Assembly (NCBI RefSeq): GCF_007860125.1
Contig: NZ_SJPW01000005.1
Coordinates: forward strand, 246,065-310,064
Origin: Rubripirellula tenax
Lineage (GTDB): Bacteria > Planctomycetota > Planctomycetia > Pirellulales > Pirellulaceae
Direction of reading: 5' to 3'
Length of the DNA: 64,000 nucleotides
This document shows, one piece after another, positions 33,079 to 41,283 of this stretch (the stretch's first letter is position 1; each line of letters starts with the position of its first letter). The position numbers and the translations under genes were made by a program. A model generated the notes under the pieces. That model was not told where the DNA came from and did no database searches. It was given only the letters and a program-made list of their open reading frames with translations.

Positions 33079-33406
33079 GACGCGTTGAAGTGCCAAGACG
33101 GCCTCCATCCGAGAAGACATACAAGGACAGCGCAACCGAGCATGGCGAACCACGAAAGACGCGAAATACACGAAAGATGCCGGACAGGAAGTCCGAACAA
33201 CGACGGCACAAAGAAAGTCGCTGCACGGAAACACGGAAACCGCACAGAAGTTGATGCCAGCGCCAGATGGAGCAACGAGATCAGTCCGTCACGGTCGCGA
33301 CCGCAGATCAGGCGTCATTGCATGGCGAATCACCAGCGAACGCTCAAAGGCATTAACGGTCGAAACAACAAAAAGGGTTTACCGGAGGAGCCGAAAACTT
33401 AGCGTC
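33079..33406. repeat. ORF-less cassette 61 body, copy 4 (most diverged) of the four-copy unit
   Basis: Same 339-nt length as the other copies, with the most substitutions (for example AAGACGGCCTCC, GGAAACACGGAAACCG) but still no indels. Confidence 0.8.
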
Positions 33407-33546
33407 CCACAACGGAAGGTTTTTACGACACCGCCCTGAACGAAGCGAACGATGCCTGAATTAAGGGAGATTGTACCAAGGCCTTGGCCCGTTGCCAAAG
33501 AGCCAAGGTGTGCCCGAAGGGCCTCAGCGTAAAAACCATGTTATCG
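33407..33546 (-). repeat. attC of cassette 62 (class II)
   Basis: 140 bp; ends CCACAAC / GTTATCG. Confidence 0.93.
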
Positions 33547-33598
33547 GACCGTTGCGCTACGAGCTGGCGTGATATTCAGAGAAGACACCCCCGAGCAT

Positions 33599-33898
33599 CT
33601 ACGCGATTTCGCGAGCGGCCACAGCCATCAATTCGCGACAACCTTCCGAGCAAGTCGCAATCACCGCAGCAGAGTCATCCTGTGCCCAAGAGAAGGCCCC
33701 CAAGTTGGATTCGTCACGAATCAGTTGCACGGCGTCAGCAGGTGGATGGGCTTCGATTGGTTGGCCCGTTGCTGGGTTGCGAACCATGCGCGATGGAGCG
33801 CGAACCAAGTCTGGACGCTGAGCGATGAATTCGAGCCAGCCATCGCGTGTAAGCGGGACGCTGCCAGCAGGCGCCTCGATGTGGCCGATGTATTCCAT
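33599..33898 (-). CDS. Cassette 62 gene, uncharacterised 99-aa protein
   Basis: ATG at 33898 (MEYIGHIEAPAGSVPLTRD). The layout 'EAP-x-G ... PLTRDGWLEFI ... NPATGQPIEAHPPADAVQLI' is that of a recurrent small bacterial family of unknown role. Cys pair CSEGC near the end. The frame is open into attC 63. Confidence 0.82.
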   Translation of the reverse strand: MEYIGHIEAPAGSVPLTRDGWLEFIAQRPDLVRAPSRMVRNPATGQPIEAHPPADAVQLIRDESNLGAFSWAQDDSAAVIATCSEGCRELMAVAAREIA

Positions 33899-33905
33899 TG
33901 AGGTC

Positions 33906-34042
33906 CGATAACGGAAGGTTTTTACGACACCGCCCTGAACGAAGCGAACAATGTCTGAACTACGGAAGATTCTACCACCTGAGGGAGGCTTGAACAAACG
34001 ACAGCGGTGTGCCGAAGGCCTAGCGTAAAAACCATGTTACGC
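33906..34042 (-). repeat. attC of cassette 63 (class III)
   Basis: 137 bp; ends CGATAAC / GTTACGC. Confidence 0.93.
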
Positions 34043-34046
34043 GACC

Positions 34047-34616
34047 CTAACGCGGTGAAATCGTGAATTCGAGTACAAGCATCAGGATCAAAGCACCAAG
34101 CAGCGTGTAGGCCAGTACCGGATCGACCAATGATGGATCGCCGAAGAATTTTTTGACGGAGCCGAGCCGATGCCACAAGTAGAAGCCGAGTGGGATTGTG
34201 AGCAAACCGAAAGCGAGAAGTGTCCAGAGAGGCGAACCGTGTTGAAGCATGACGCCACAGTCACCTACGCGGTCAAAGGAGCCGATCGCGATGTACGCTC
34301 CATTTGCGAGCAGGCAAAAACCAGCGAAGAATGCCGCGATGTTGCGAGCCGAGGTGTAGCGATGCGGAATGAACCGCCAAATGGCAACAGGGATGATGCA
34401 GCCGAGGATTGGGCCAAGCCAAACGACGAGCGAAGGGTTGGGATTCGGGGAAACGTCGGTACGGGAGATCGTCAGTGGATGCAGCACAACACGTTCGACG
34501 GTTCCGCCGGTGGTCATTGCACCGATGACGTGACCGAACTCGTGGACGGCCATCATTGCGAACCAGCTCAGCGCCAAGAGAGAGGCGACGAAAATGCACT
34601 GGTGAAAACGTTTCAT
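34047..34616 (-). CDS. Cassette 63 gene, M50-like membrane metalloprotease candidate (189 aa)
   Basis: HEFGHVIG at about residue 25, inside the first hydrophobic helix (ALSWFAMMAVHEFGHVIGAM), is the HExxH motif placed as in site-2 proteases (M50). Four further hydrophobic segments follow (VVWLGPILGCIIPVAIW; ARNIAAFFAGFCLLANGAYI; LWTLLAFGLLTIPLGFYLW; YTLLGALILMLVLEF). The second M50 motif (L-D-G-like, here perhaps ANGAY) is not clear, so the protein may be inactive or divergent. ATG at 34616. Confidence 0.85.
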   Translation of the reverse strand: MKRFHQCIFVASLLALSWFAMMAVHEFGHVIGAMTTGGTVERVVLHPLTISRTDVSPNPNPSLVVWLGPILGCIIPVAIWRFIPHRYTSARNIAAFFAGFCLLANGAYIAIGSFDRVGDCGVMLQHGSPLWTLLAFGLLTIPLGFYLWHRLGSVKKFFGDPSLVDPVLAYTLLGALILMLVLEFTISPR

Positions 34617-34633
34617 AAGCGAAAGACTGGGTC

Positions 34634-34769
34634 GCGTAACGGAAGGTTTTTACGACACCGCCGTTACCGAAGCGGTGGAGTTTGAATCACGAGAAATTGT
34701 ACCAATGCCAACGCCCGTTGCCTACCAACGAAGGTGTGCCGAAGGCCTAGCGTAAAAACCATGTTGGGC
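34634..34769 (-). repeat. attC of cassette 64 (class I)
   Basis: 136 bp; ends GCGTAAC / GTTGGGC. Confidence 0.93.
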
Positions 34770-34772
34770 GAC

Positions 34773-35153
34773 CTACGGGCGTTGGAGCCAAATCGCGTTG
34801 GATGGAGCCTCGTCCTTGTAGGTGACGAGTTTACCCGGAACGAATGAGACGACAATGCCGAATGCGGCCGATGCGAGAATGTCAGACACGTCCGAAGCGG
34901 GGACGAATCTGCCATCCAGTTCGTGTTCCGATGCGATGATGTAGCAAACGGTGTCCAGCGGCGGCATCGTCGGCGAATCGCAAATGCAGCGATCGTCGAG
35001 ATCACGCTGGAAGCGATGATTTAGGCGATCAAGAAACGATCCGCGTTTCTTGGGAAGTTGCAACTGAGACAGGTATCGGTCTCGGCGTTCGCGGATGATG
35101 AACGAACGAACGAAGCCAGTTTCGTGTGCGAGGATTAGTTCGTCGCGTTCCAT
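34773..35153 (-). CDS. Cassette 64 gene, uncharacterised 126-aa protein
   Basis: ATG at 35153 (MERDELILAHETGFVRSFII). A basic middle (RERRDRYLSQLQLPKKRG) is followed by CICDSP and strand-rich sequence. Upstream frame continues into attC 65. Not recognised. Confidence 0.8.
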   Translation of the reverse strand: MERDELILAHETGFVRSFIIRERRDRYLSQLQLPKKRGSFLDRLNHRFQRDLDDRCICDSPTMPPLDTVCYIIASEHELDGRFVPASDVSDILASAAFGIVVSFVPGKLVTYKDEAPSNAIWLQRP

Positions 35154-35168
35154 TTGATTGAGTAGGTC

Positions 35169-35305
35169 GCCCAACGGAAGGTTTTTACGACACCGCCCCA
35201 AACGGAGCGAACGATGTCTGAATCACGAAAAAGTGTACCAATACGAGCGCCCGTTGCCTACCAACGAAGGTGTGCCGAAGGCCTAGCGTAAAAACCATGT
35301 TGTGC
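35169..35305 (-). repeat. attC of cassette 65 (class I)
   Basis: 137 bp; ends GCCCAAC / GTTGTGC. Confidence 0.93.
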
Positions 35306-35319
35306 GACGGTTGCAGCGG

Positions 35320-35637
35320 TCAGTCGTCAGCCTCGGGCAGTACGTCGAAAATCGCCCGGTCAGTAACAAAGGTGGACGTCCAGACAATGGAGTTGCAGCC
35401 ATTGGTGCAACCGCCATACCGCTCCGTGACGGTGAGAGGCGTTCCGCACTTCGGGCATGGAACCACGACACCTCGCGACGCAAACGCAAGCAATGTGGAA
35501 CGGCAATCGTCGCCAGCGATGAGAGCATCGAGGAACTCGGCTGGAGCGTCAGCGACCCAACGACGGCAGTCAGTAACGGGTAAACCAGTGCTCGAACGTA
35601 AGGTCGCGATTCGGTCAAGTTCGTGGCGATCAATCAT
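35320..35637 (-). CDS. Cassette 65 gene, EF-Ts-like helix plus zinc ribbon (105 aa)
   Basis: Residues 8-40 (IATLRSSTGLPVTDCRRWVA) resemble the UBA-like N-terminal helix of EF-Ts ('LR-x-x-T-G-x-x-x-x-D-C'). Residues 60-85 hold CPKCGTPL and CTNGCNS, a zinc ribbon. The combination suggests a small adaptor. ATG at 35637. Family assignment tentative. Confidence 0.8.
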   Translation of the reverse strand: MIDRHELDRIATLRSSTGLPVTDCRRWVADAPAEFLDALIAGDDCRSTLLAFASRGVVVPCPKCGTPLTVTERYGGCTNGCNSIVWTSTFVTDRAIFDVLPEADD

Positions 35638-35647
35638 TCGGTGAGTC

Positions 35648-35787
35648 GCACAACGGAAGGTTTTTACGACACCGCCCTAAACGAAGCGGACGATGCCTGA
35701 ATTACAAGAAATTTTACCAAGGGCATGGCCCGTTGCCAAAGAGCCAAGGTGTGCCCGGAGGGCCTCAGCGTAAAAACCATGTTAGCC
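35648..35787 (-). repeat. attC of cassette 66 (class II)
   Basis: 140 bp; ends GCACAAC / GTTAGCC. Confidence 0.93.
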
Positions 35788-36177
35788 GCCCGGTGCGTTG
35801 GCATTCGGGTCTGGCAGTGTTTTGAGATAATCAAGAATCATTGTGTTTGGTTCACGGCCAGACCAATGAGCGTCCGAGCCGTTACGCAGCCAGATAACGC
35901 GCAGATTGACAGCAGAATCGTCTGAGAATGGCAGCAGTTCAATGGGGTCAGCATCCCAGTCGACCTCGACGCGTGAGGACAGTTCATCGAACGTCCAAGG
36001 CTGGCCAGATCGCGCTACACAGGTTTGGTAGTCGTCGCGCAGGTCGTCCCAGTTGCGTGGCCAATCGCCATCGTTGGCCTTCATGTGCTCGATGCACATG
36101 TCAGCGACCCACCAAATGGCGTATGAGCCACGGATCGTGTTGTTGATGCCGAGCATTGTGGAAACGGCAAATGACAC
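35782..36177 (-). CDS. Cassette 66 gene, secreted or anchored protein (at least 131 aa) without a good start
   Basis: First canonical start is GTG at 36177, but in frame just upstream the sequence reads ISDSDRKPFRFRIRTLLILV-AVAAVV, a basic stretch plus hydrophobic helix that is clearly part of the protein. No ATG, GTG or TTG precedes it before the in-frame stop near the core site. A rare start such as ATC at 36252 is possible. The soluble part has WPRNWDDLRDDYQTCVARSG and LRVIWLRNGSDAHWSG. Stop overlaps attC 66. Confidence 0.75.
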   Translation of the reverse strand: MSFAVSTMLGINNTIRGSYAIWWVADMCIEHMKANDGDWPRNWDDLRDDYQTCVARSGQPWTFDELSSRVEVDWDADPIELLPFSDDSAVNLRVIWLRNGSDAHWSGREPNTMILDYLKTLPDPNANAPGG

Positions 36178-36262
36178 GACAGCAGCAACCGCGACGAGAA
36201 TAAGTAACGTCCGGATGCGAAATCGAAATGGTTTACGGTCTGAATCAGAGATATCTAGGAGC

Positions 36263-36399
36263 GGCTAACGGAAGGTTTTTACGACACCGCCCTGAACGAA
36301 GCGAACGATGCCTGAACTACGAAAGATTGTACCAATGCCAGCCCGCGTGACCAACCAAGGAAGGTGTGCCGTAGGCCTAGCGTAAAAACCATGTTGTCT
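36263..36399 (-). repeat. attC of cassette 67 (class II)
   Basis: 137 bp; ends GGCTAAC / GTTGTCT. Confidence 0.93.
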
Positions 36400-36419
36400 G
36401 ACATTGAAGCGGCGAAAGA

Positions 36420-36752
36420 CTATCCATCCCCTGACGCAAGCAAGGACAGCGCATCCGACACGTCTGGATCAGAAATCGCAGCCTGAACTGCGTTGTCGAC
36501 GGCACGATAGGCATAAGGGTGGGTGTAGCCGAATTCGTCACCAGCGTCGATCAGGAATTGTCGCCACGCAGCCGCGTCGTACCCGTAGTCAGCATTGGTT
36601 GCACGTTTGAGCGCGTGCGCACCGGCCATCATTGCACGTTTTCGAGCATTGCCAGTTGCAGGCTCCATCTCGAAGCCGGAGTCCGAGTAACCAACGAGTT
36701 GAAGCAGCGCGATATGAATGGGCACAACGCGCCCGAATGGTCGAACTGTCAT
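36420..36752 (-). CDS. Cassette 67 gene, uncharacterised 110-aa protein
   Basis: Helical, Ala-rich (RKRAMMAGAHALKRATNADY, YAYRAVDNAVQAAISDPDVS). ATG at 36752. Soluble; not recognised. Confidence 0.8.
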   Translation of the reverse strand: MTVRPFGRVVPIHIALLQLVGYSDSGFEMEPATGNARKRAMMAGAHALKRATNADYGYDAAAWRQFLIDAGDEFGYTHPYAYRAVDNAVQAAISDPDVSDALSLLASGDG

Positions 36753-36763
36753 TGGTCTATGTC

Positions 36764-36903
36764 AGACAACGGAAGGTTTTTACGACACCGCCCTAAACGA
36801 AGCGAACGATGTCTGATATACGGAAAATTGTACCAAGGCCATGGCCCGTTGCCAAAGAGCCAAGGTGTGCCCGAAGGGCCTCAGCGTAAAAACCATGTTG
36901 TAC
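36764..36903 (-). repeat. attC of cassette 68 (class II)
   Basis: 140 bp; ends AGACAAC / GTTGTAC. Confidence 0.93.
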
Positions 36904-36922
36904 GCCACGACACGCGCTGTGA

Positions 36923-37255
36923 TCACAGTCCGGCGCTGTATTCAGGAGTTTCGCCAACGAATGGTCTGGTTTCACCATCAAAACACATGCTGAGAATGTG
37001 GTTTACATGGTGGCCGATGACAGGTGTGGGCGACAATGGCGGAACCCAAAGACGTAGTGGGCGTTCTGAGTTTTGTATGCCGGGGAACTCAAGCCCATGC
37101 ACTACCAGCAGACTGGAATCACCGATCAAGAGGTAGCCAACGATAAATTGCTTGTCGTCAGAAGCGATCCGAAGATGGACATCACCCTCGATCCACCAGA
37201 CGAAGGGACGCCCCTTAAAGTCGAATTTCGCTCGCCCTTTTTTGCGGATGCCCAT
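36923..37255 (-). CDS. Cassette 68 gene, uncharacterised 110-aa protein, relative of cassettes 69 and 77
   Basis: ATG at 37255 (MGIRKKGRAKFDFKGRPFVW). Shares with cassettes 69/77 the opening 'MGI-x-KKGR-x-x-FDF-x-G-x-P-(F/Y)-VWW' and the following strands, then diverges. The frame is open through attC 69 to an ATG at 37396, a possible 157-aa fusion. Function unknown. Confidence 0.84.
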   Translation of the reverse strand: MGIRKKGRAKFDFKGRPFVWWIEGDVHLRIASDDKQFIVGYLLIGDSSLLVVHGLEFPGIQNSERPLRLWVPPLSPTPVIGHHVNHILSMCFDGETRPFVGETPEYSAGL

Positions 37256-37267
37256 TTTGTTTGTGGC

Positions 37268-37403
37268 GTACAACGGAAGGTTTTTACGACACCGCCCTAA
37301 ACGAAGCGGTGGAGTTTGAATCACGAGAAATTGTACCAATGCCAGCGCCCGTTGCCTACCAACGAAGGTGTGCCGAAGGCCTAGCGTAAAAACCATGTTG
37401 GGC
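37268..37403 (-). repeat. attC of cassette 69 (class I)
   Basis: 136 bp; ends GTACAAC / GTTGGGC. Confidence 0.93.
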
Positions 37404-37413
37404 GACCGGTGAG

Positions 37414-37764
37414 CTATGGGTGCTTGAGCCCCAGATAGTTAACAGTATCGGCGAGCTGCGAATGATCGCGGAACCATTCGAGCAATTGACGAACGTTGCG
37501 TGGCGTGAACGCGGAAGCAGTGCCGAAGAGTGGACAACGCAATCGCCGCCAAGGTCCGGGTGGGTCACCATTCTTGATGACGAGGTGCGAAGTTGCCTCA
37601 TCCTGCCCTAACTGATACGTGACAAGTAGCGATTTGTCGTCCTTGCAGATGTTCGCATGGAAGTACGTGCCCGGCGAAAATACCTCGTAGTCCTCGGCAA
37701 CCCACCAAACGTATGGGTCGCCATCGAAGTCGAAAGCGTTTCGGCCTTTCTTTGCGATGCCCAT
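37414..37764 (-). CDS. Cassette 69 gene, uncharacterised 116-aa protein, identical to cassette 77
   Basis: MGIAKKGRNAFDFDGDPYVW, then SLLVTYQLGQDEATSHLVIK and RNVRQLLEWFRDHSQL. The whole cassette body appears identical to cassette 77, 4.4 kb to the right, so one is a recent copy. Adjacent to its diverged relative, cassette 68. ATG at 37764, 14 nt from the cassette edge. Confidence 0.86.
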   Translation of the reverse strand: MGIAKKGRNAFDFDGDPYVWWVAEDYEVFSPGTYFHANICKDDKSLLVTYQLGQDEATSHLVIKNGDPPGPWRRLRCPLFGTASAFTPRNVRQLLEWFRDHSQLADTVNYLGLKHP

Positions 37765-37773
37765 GACTAGGTC

Positions 37774-37910
37774 GCCCAACGGAAGGTTTTTACGACACCG
37801 CCCCAAACGAAGCGGTGGAGTTTGAATCATGAGTGATTGTACCAATGCCAGCGCCCGTTGCCAAACAAGCGAAGGTGTGCCGAAGGCCTAGCGTAAAAAC
37901 CATGTTATGT
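37774..37910 (-). repeat. attC of cassette 70 (class I)
   Basis: 137 bp; ends GCCCAAC / GTTATGT. Confidence 0.93.
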
Positions 37911-38330
37911 GCCCCGCGGCTCAGAATCGAATGCAGCAGCCCATACATCGCGCATTCTCGGAGTCAGTGTGTGCATCTCGTCTTCGCAGGTAGCGTCGGG
38001 GCAGCACCAGTCGTGAATTGTAAAGGCGTGGAGCGTACGGTTTGCGATCAAGATCGAGCAAATGCGGCTCCACTGGTCATCAGTTAACGTGCCGCTGTCA
38101 AGTGCGTCGTGGGCGGATGCAACGCACAACGCCATAAGCGCGAATCGGTCATCGTCGGTTAGAGCGGGCGCGTTGTAGGCGGCCAGAAACTCACTGAGGC
38201 GTGAGGCGTCGGCGTGTTCGAGCTCCCAGTCTTGCGTGTACGGATTCGTATTGAAACCGAACATCGCTTCCAGCGTTACTGGCGAGCCAACGAAACGGTC
38301 TGGAACAACAGCGTCTCTGAAGCTGACCAT
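37905..38330 (-). CDS. Cassette 70 gene, uncharacterised 141-aa protein
   Basis: ATG at 38330 (MVSFRDAVVPDRFVGSPVTL). Helical middle (RLSEFLAAYNAPALTDDDRF, ALCVASAHDALDSGT) and WCCPDATCED near the end, which may bind metal. Stop overlaps attC 70. Not recognised. Confidence 0.8.
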   Translation of the reverse strand: MVSFRDAVVPDRFVGSPVTLEAMFGFNTNPYTQDWELEHADASRLSEFLAAYNAPALTDDDRFALMALCVASAHDALDSGTLTDDQWSRICSILIANRTLHAFTIHDWCCPDATCEDEMHTLTPRMRDVWAAAFDSEPRGT

Positions 38331-38343
38331 TTGCAATAGGGGC

Positions 38344-38480
38344 ACATAACGGAAGGTTTTTACGACACCGCCCCAAACGAAGCGAACGATGTTTGAATAA
38401 CGGAAAATTGTACCAATGCCAGCGCCCGTTGCCTACCAACGAAGGTGTGCCGAAGGCCTAGCGTAAAAACCATGTTGGCA
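38344..38480 (-). repeat. attC of cassette 71 (class I)
   Basis: 137 bp; ends ACATAAC / GTTGGCA. Confidence 0.93.
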
Positions 38481-38490
38481 GACACTGGCG

Positions 38491-38889
38491 CTACGATTGA
38501 TCTTTGGGGTGCATTGCAGCATGCTCGGCCTGCCGATAAGCCTCGCAATGGTGAATGTCCGAAAGCAAGAATCCGTCATGCGCAGGTTGCTCGACACCAT
38601 TGCGGCGCAATCCAAGGTCATTTTTGGCGACAAAAGCGATAAATCGCGAGACGTGGCCGAATGCGACACCGTTCCGTTCGGGGGCGGGAATCACCGTGCC
38701 ATCAAGTGAGACGTAGCCCGCAGTGCGATCGTCGTTGAATTTGATGCGGTAGATGGAGCCGGTCTCGTCAGCGAATTCAAGCGGGTTCGACGTGCCGTCG
38801 TCGGCAGCAACAGCGCCGCGAGATTGTACGAATTCGAGGAAGACGTCAGTGGGGCAAGGTCGGATTGTGGTCAGTTTGTAGAAGGTCAC
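38491..38889 (-). CDS. Cassette 71 gene, uncharacterised 132-aa protein
   Basis: GTG at 38889 (MTFYKLTTIRPCPTDVFLEF); the frame is open upstream into attC 72. Soluble, with SIYRIKFNDDRTAGYVSLDG and HVSRFIAFVAKNDLGLR; His-rich C-terminus. Function unknown. Confidence 0.76.
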   Translation of the reverse strand: MTFYKLTTIRPCPTDVFLEFVQSRGAVAADDGTSNPLEFADETGSIYRIKFNDDRTAGYVSLDGTVIPAPERNGVAFGHVSRFIAFVAKNDLGLRRNGVEQPAHDGFLLSDIHHCEAYRQAEHAAMHPKDQS

Positions 38890-38908
38890 AATCTGATTGA
38901 TCTGTGTC

Positions 38909-39047
38909 TGCCAACGGAAGGTTTTTACGACACCGCCCAAAACGAAGCGAGCGATGCCTGAACTACGGGAATTGTACCAAGGCCAGCGATCGTTGCCAAA
39001 GGACGAAGGTGTGCCCGAAGGGCCTCAGCGTAAAAACCATGTTAGCC
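38909..39047 (-). repeat. attC of cassette 72 (class II)
   Basis: 139 bp; ends TGCCAAC / GTTAGCC. Confidence 0.93.
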
Positions 39048-39392
39048 GTCCCCGACCCCGCGATTAAGGCCATCCAACAGGTCAGCAACAAGAACGGCAA
39101 GCCGTCCGCATGCGTCACGATCAGTTTTTGATGGGTATGCGATCACCACGATTTCCGGAGCATCATCGGTCGTCAAACCAGCGTCCAGCAGATCGTCATG
39201 GCAGTCTGGGCGACCATGTGTCTCGAAGACGGTCAGAGTTGCGCGCGATCTGCCGTCGGTAAAGTCCCAGTGGCGACCTTTGCGAGTCTCGGTGACGTCG
39301 GATGCGCGGTCATGGAGCAGCTGCGAAACCAAACCGGTTTGAGCAACCGTGAACGGCGAACGAAGGATCACACTGGCGATTGCGCCGCTCAT
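39042..39392 (-). CDS. Cassette 72 gene, uncharacterised 116-aa protein
   Basis: Soluble; SVILRSPFTVAQTGLVSQLL, RATLTVFETHGRPDC and EIVVIAYPSKTDRDA give a strand-helix alternation. ATG at 39392; the stop is formed with the core site. Not recognised. Confidence 0.8.
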   Translation of the reverse strand: MSGAIASVILRSPFTVAQTGLVSQLLHDRASDVTETRKGRHWDFTDGRSRATLTVFETHGRPDCHDDLLDAGLTTDDAPEIVVIAYPSKTDRDACGRLAVLVADLLDGLNRGVGDG

Positions 39393-39409
39393 GGGAAACG
39401 CTAGGGGAC

Positions 39410-39545
39410 GGCTAACGGAAGGTTTTTACGACACCGCCGTTACCGAAGCGGTGGAGTTTGAATCACGAAAAATTCTACCACCGCCAGCCCACGTTGCCAA
39501 ACAGGGAAGGTGTGCCGAAGGCCTAGCGTAAAAACCATGTTATGT
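39410..39545 (-). repeat. attC of cassette 73 (class I, mixed centre)
   Basis: 136 bp; ends GGCTAAC / GTTATGT. The left half is class I, while the right half (CCAGCCCACGTTGCCAAACAGG) is class II-like. Confidence 0.93.
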
Positions 39546-39555
39546 GACCGTTGCA

Positions 39556-40008
39556 CTACGTTTGATCGTCCACTTCGCGAAGCACCGACACATGGGCATG
39601 GCAACCGTGTGACTGCGCGTTGCATTTCCCGCAATTTGGGCAGGTGATTGGATGAGTGTCCATCGAGCCCTCGATTAGGGGTGTGTCACATGGAGGGCAG
39701 TAAAGTTGTGACCACAGGGAATCGAGTGGTAAGAGATATCCCGGTGTCGAATCACAGATTGCGGCAATTAAGCCGATGTTGTGCGACAGAAATTCCGAAG
39801 CCGACAATGAGTGTTGGTGTCCATGAAGCCAGTTGCGGAATGAACTACGATCAAAGTCAGTTGCGATGGAAACGTGTGTAACGCAATTCGGGCAGAAGAA
39901 ACGCCGGACGGGAGTGTCGGACGTGGAGTGGCCGATCCACTCGGTGAATGTGTGAGCCTCCCATTCGTGAGAGCAGTCAGGACAAGAGGCGCGGAATTCC
40001 CACGGCAT
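39556..40008 (-). CDS. Cassette 73 gene, multi-zinc-ribbon protein (150 aa)
   Basis: ATG at 40008 (MPWEFRASCPDCSHEWEAHT). Cys pairs CPDC, CPNC, CPPC and CPNCGKC spread along the chain suggest two zinc ribbons separated by a helical segment. A GTG in the core site would add six residues. Metal binding inferred from Cys spacing. Confidence 0.84.
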   Translation of the reverse strand: MPWEFRASCPDCSHEWEAHTFTEWIGHSTSDTPVRRFFCPNCVTHVSIATDFDRSSFRNWLHGHQHSLSASEFLSHNIGLIAAICDSTPGYLLPLDSLWSQLYCPPCDTPLIEGSMDTHPITCPNCGKCNAQSHGCHAHVSVLREVDDQT

Positions 40009-40024
40009 TGGTTCACCTGAGGTC

Positions 40025-40161
40025 ACATAACGGTAGGTTTTTACGACACCGCCCTAAACGAAGCGAGTGATGCCTGAACTACGAAAGATTGTACCAAAGC
40101 GAGCGAACGTCGCCAAACATGGAAGGTGTGCCGAAGGCCTAGCGTAAAAACCATGTTGTCC
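40025..40161 (-). repeat. attC of cassette 74 (class II)
   Basis: 137 bp; ends ACATAAC / GTTGTCC. Outer spacer reads GGTA instead of GGAA. Confidence 0.92.
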
Positions 40162-40165
40162 GCCG

Positions 40166-40561
40166 CTACCTGCGAGTGCGACCGTATTCCACGTAGGGCG
40201 AAACATCACTCCAGAGTTCCATGAGTTCTGCACGGGGTACCGTGATGGTCGCAATAAATCGATCAAGAATTTGAGCCGGGATTAGCACGGTGTGACTGCC
40301 AGTGAAACGCAATTCCCAGTCCCATTGGTCGTTCGCGTACCCAACCATCATGCGAAACAGGAGCGTACCATCGGCCCACAGAGTTACGTATAGGTGCCCA
40401 CCGAATGAATCCGCCGCCGCGAGTAGCCATTCTCCGTCATGATCAACAAGCGACCGCGTAATCGTCCAATGCGAGTACTGCTTGATGCGGCGTGAGTTTT
40501 CACAGAACGTCTCAGCAACGCTCATTAGTTTCGGGTCGTCGAAGTGAGTTAAGATTGCCAT
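40166..40561 (-). CDS. Cassette 74 gene, uncharacterised 131-aa protein
   Basis: N-terminal helix MSVAETFCENSRRIKQY, then strands (EWLLAAADSFGGHLYVTLWA, LLFRMMVGYANDQWDWELRF) and a closing helix. ATG at 40561. Not recognised. Confidence 0.82.
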   Translation of the reverse strand: MAILTHFDDPKLMSVAETFCENSRRIKQYSHWTITRSLVDHDGEWLLAAADSFGGHLYVTLWADGTLLFRMMVGYANDQWDWELRFTGSHTVLIPAQILDRFIATITVPRAELMELWSDVSPYVEYGRTRR

Positions 40562-40577
40562 TTCGATCGACTGCGGC

Positions 40578-40713
40578 GGACAACGGAAGGTTTTTACGAC
40601 ACCGCCCTAAACGAAGCGGTGGAGTTTGAATCACGAGAAATTGTACCAATGCGAGCGCACGTTGCCTACCAACGAAGGTGTGCCGAAGGCCTAGCGTAAA
40701 AACCATGTTAGTG
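40578..40713 (-). repeat. attC of cassette 75 (class I)
   Basis: 136 bp; ends GGACAAC / GTTAGTG. Confidence 0.93.
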
Positions 40714-40724
40714 GCCACGGGGCG

Positions 40725-41108
40725 TTAGTAATGGGCGTCCATTGCCAGAGCAGCCCAGTCCAGTTGCGCGATGAGCGGCGCGACGAATTGTGCAATCGGC
40801 ACGGCAATGTCATTGGCAAACCAACAGCAGGTCAGCGCGGAATAGTGGGCATTGGGCGAAAGTGGATCGACGCACTGGAGTTCACAGACAACGATCCACG
40901 TAGGATTGTCGTCACCGTCTGGGCACGGCGCGATGAAAACGCCGGATTTGGCGGGAAAAATGCCACGTACTCGGTCGGGGAGCGAGTCCATCACGAAATC
41001 GCGGATAATGTCGGGTTCACCAGCATAGATGCCGCGGGCAAAGTGATCGAAGTGGACGCCGTGAATGTAGACGCTGCGGTCACATTGCGTTTTGAATGCA
41101 TCATTCAT
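40725..41108 (-). CDS. Cassette 75 gene, uncharacterised 127-aa protein
   Basis: Soluble. SVYIHGVHFDHFARGIYAGE, then GVFIAPCPDGDDNPTWIVVC and a helical end AQFVAPLIAQLDWAALAM. ATG at 41108. Not recognised. Confidence 0.8.
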   Translation of the reverse strand: MNDAFKTQCDRSVYIHGVHFDHFARGIYAGEPDIIRDFVMDSLPDRVRGIFPAKSGVFIAPCPDGDDNPTWIVVCELQCVDPLSPNAHYSALTCCWFANDIAVPIAQFVAPLIAQLDWAALAMDAHY

Positions 41109-41116
41109 CTAGTGGC

Positions 41117-41253
41117 CACTAACGGAAGGTTTTTACGACACCGCCCAAAACGAAGCGAACGATATCTGAACTACGAGAGATTTTACCAGCAGAGAGCGGC
41201 TTGAACAATCGACAGCGGTGTGCCGAAGGCCTAGCGTAAAAACCATGTTGTTG
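41117..41253 (-). repeat. attC of cassette 76 (class III)
   Basis: 137 bp; ends CACTAAC / GTTGTTG. Confidence 0.93.
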
Positions 41254-41283
41254 GTCACTGAAGTGCGAGGAGAGTCACCATTG

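Noticed and set aside
32566-33234. 222-codon frame joining cassette 60 to attC 61 and cassette 61
   Set aside because: The upstream part is translated attC and ORF-less repeat; the cassette 60 ATG gives a sensible protein.
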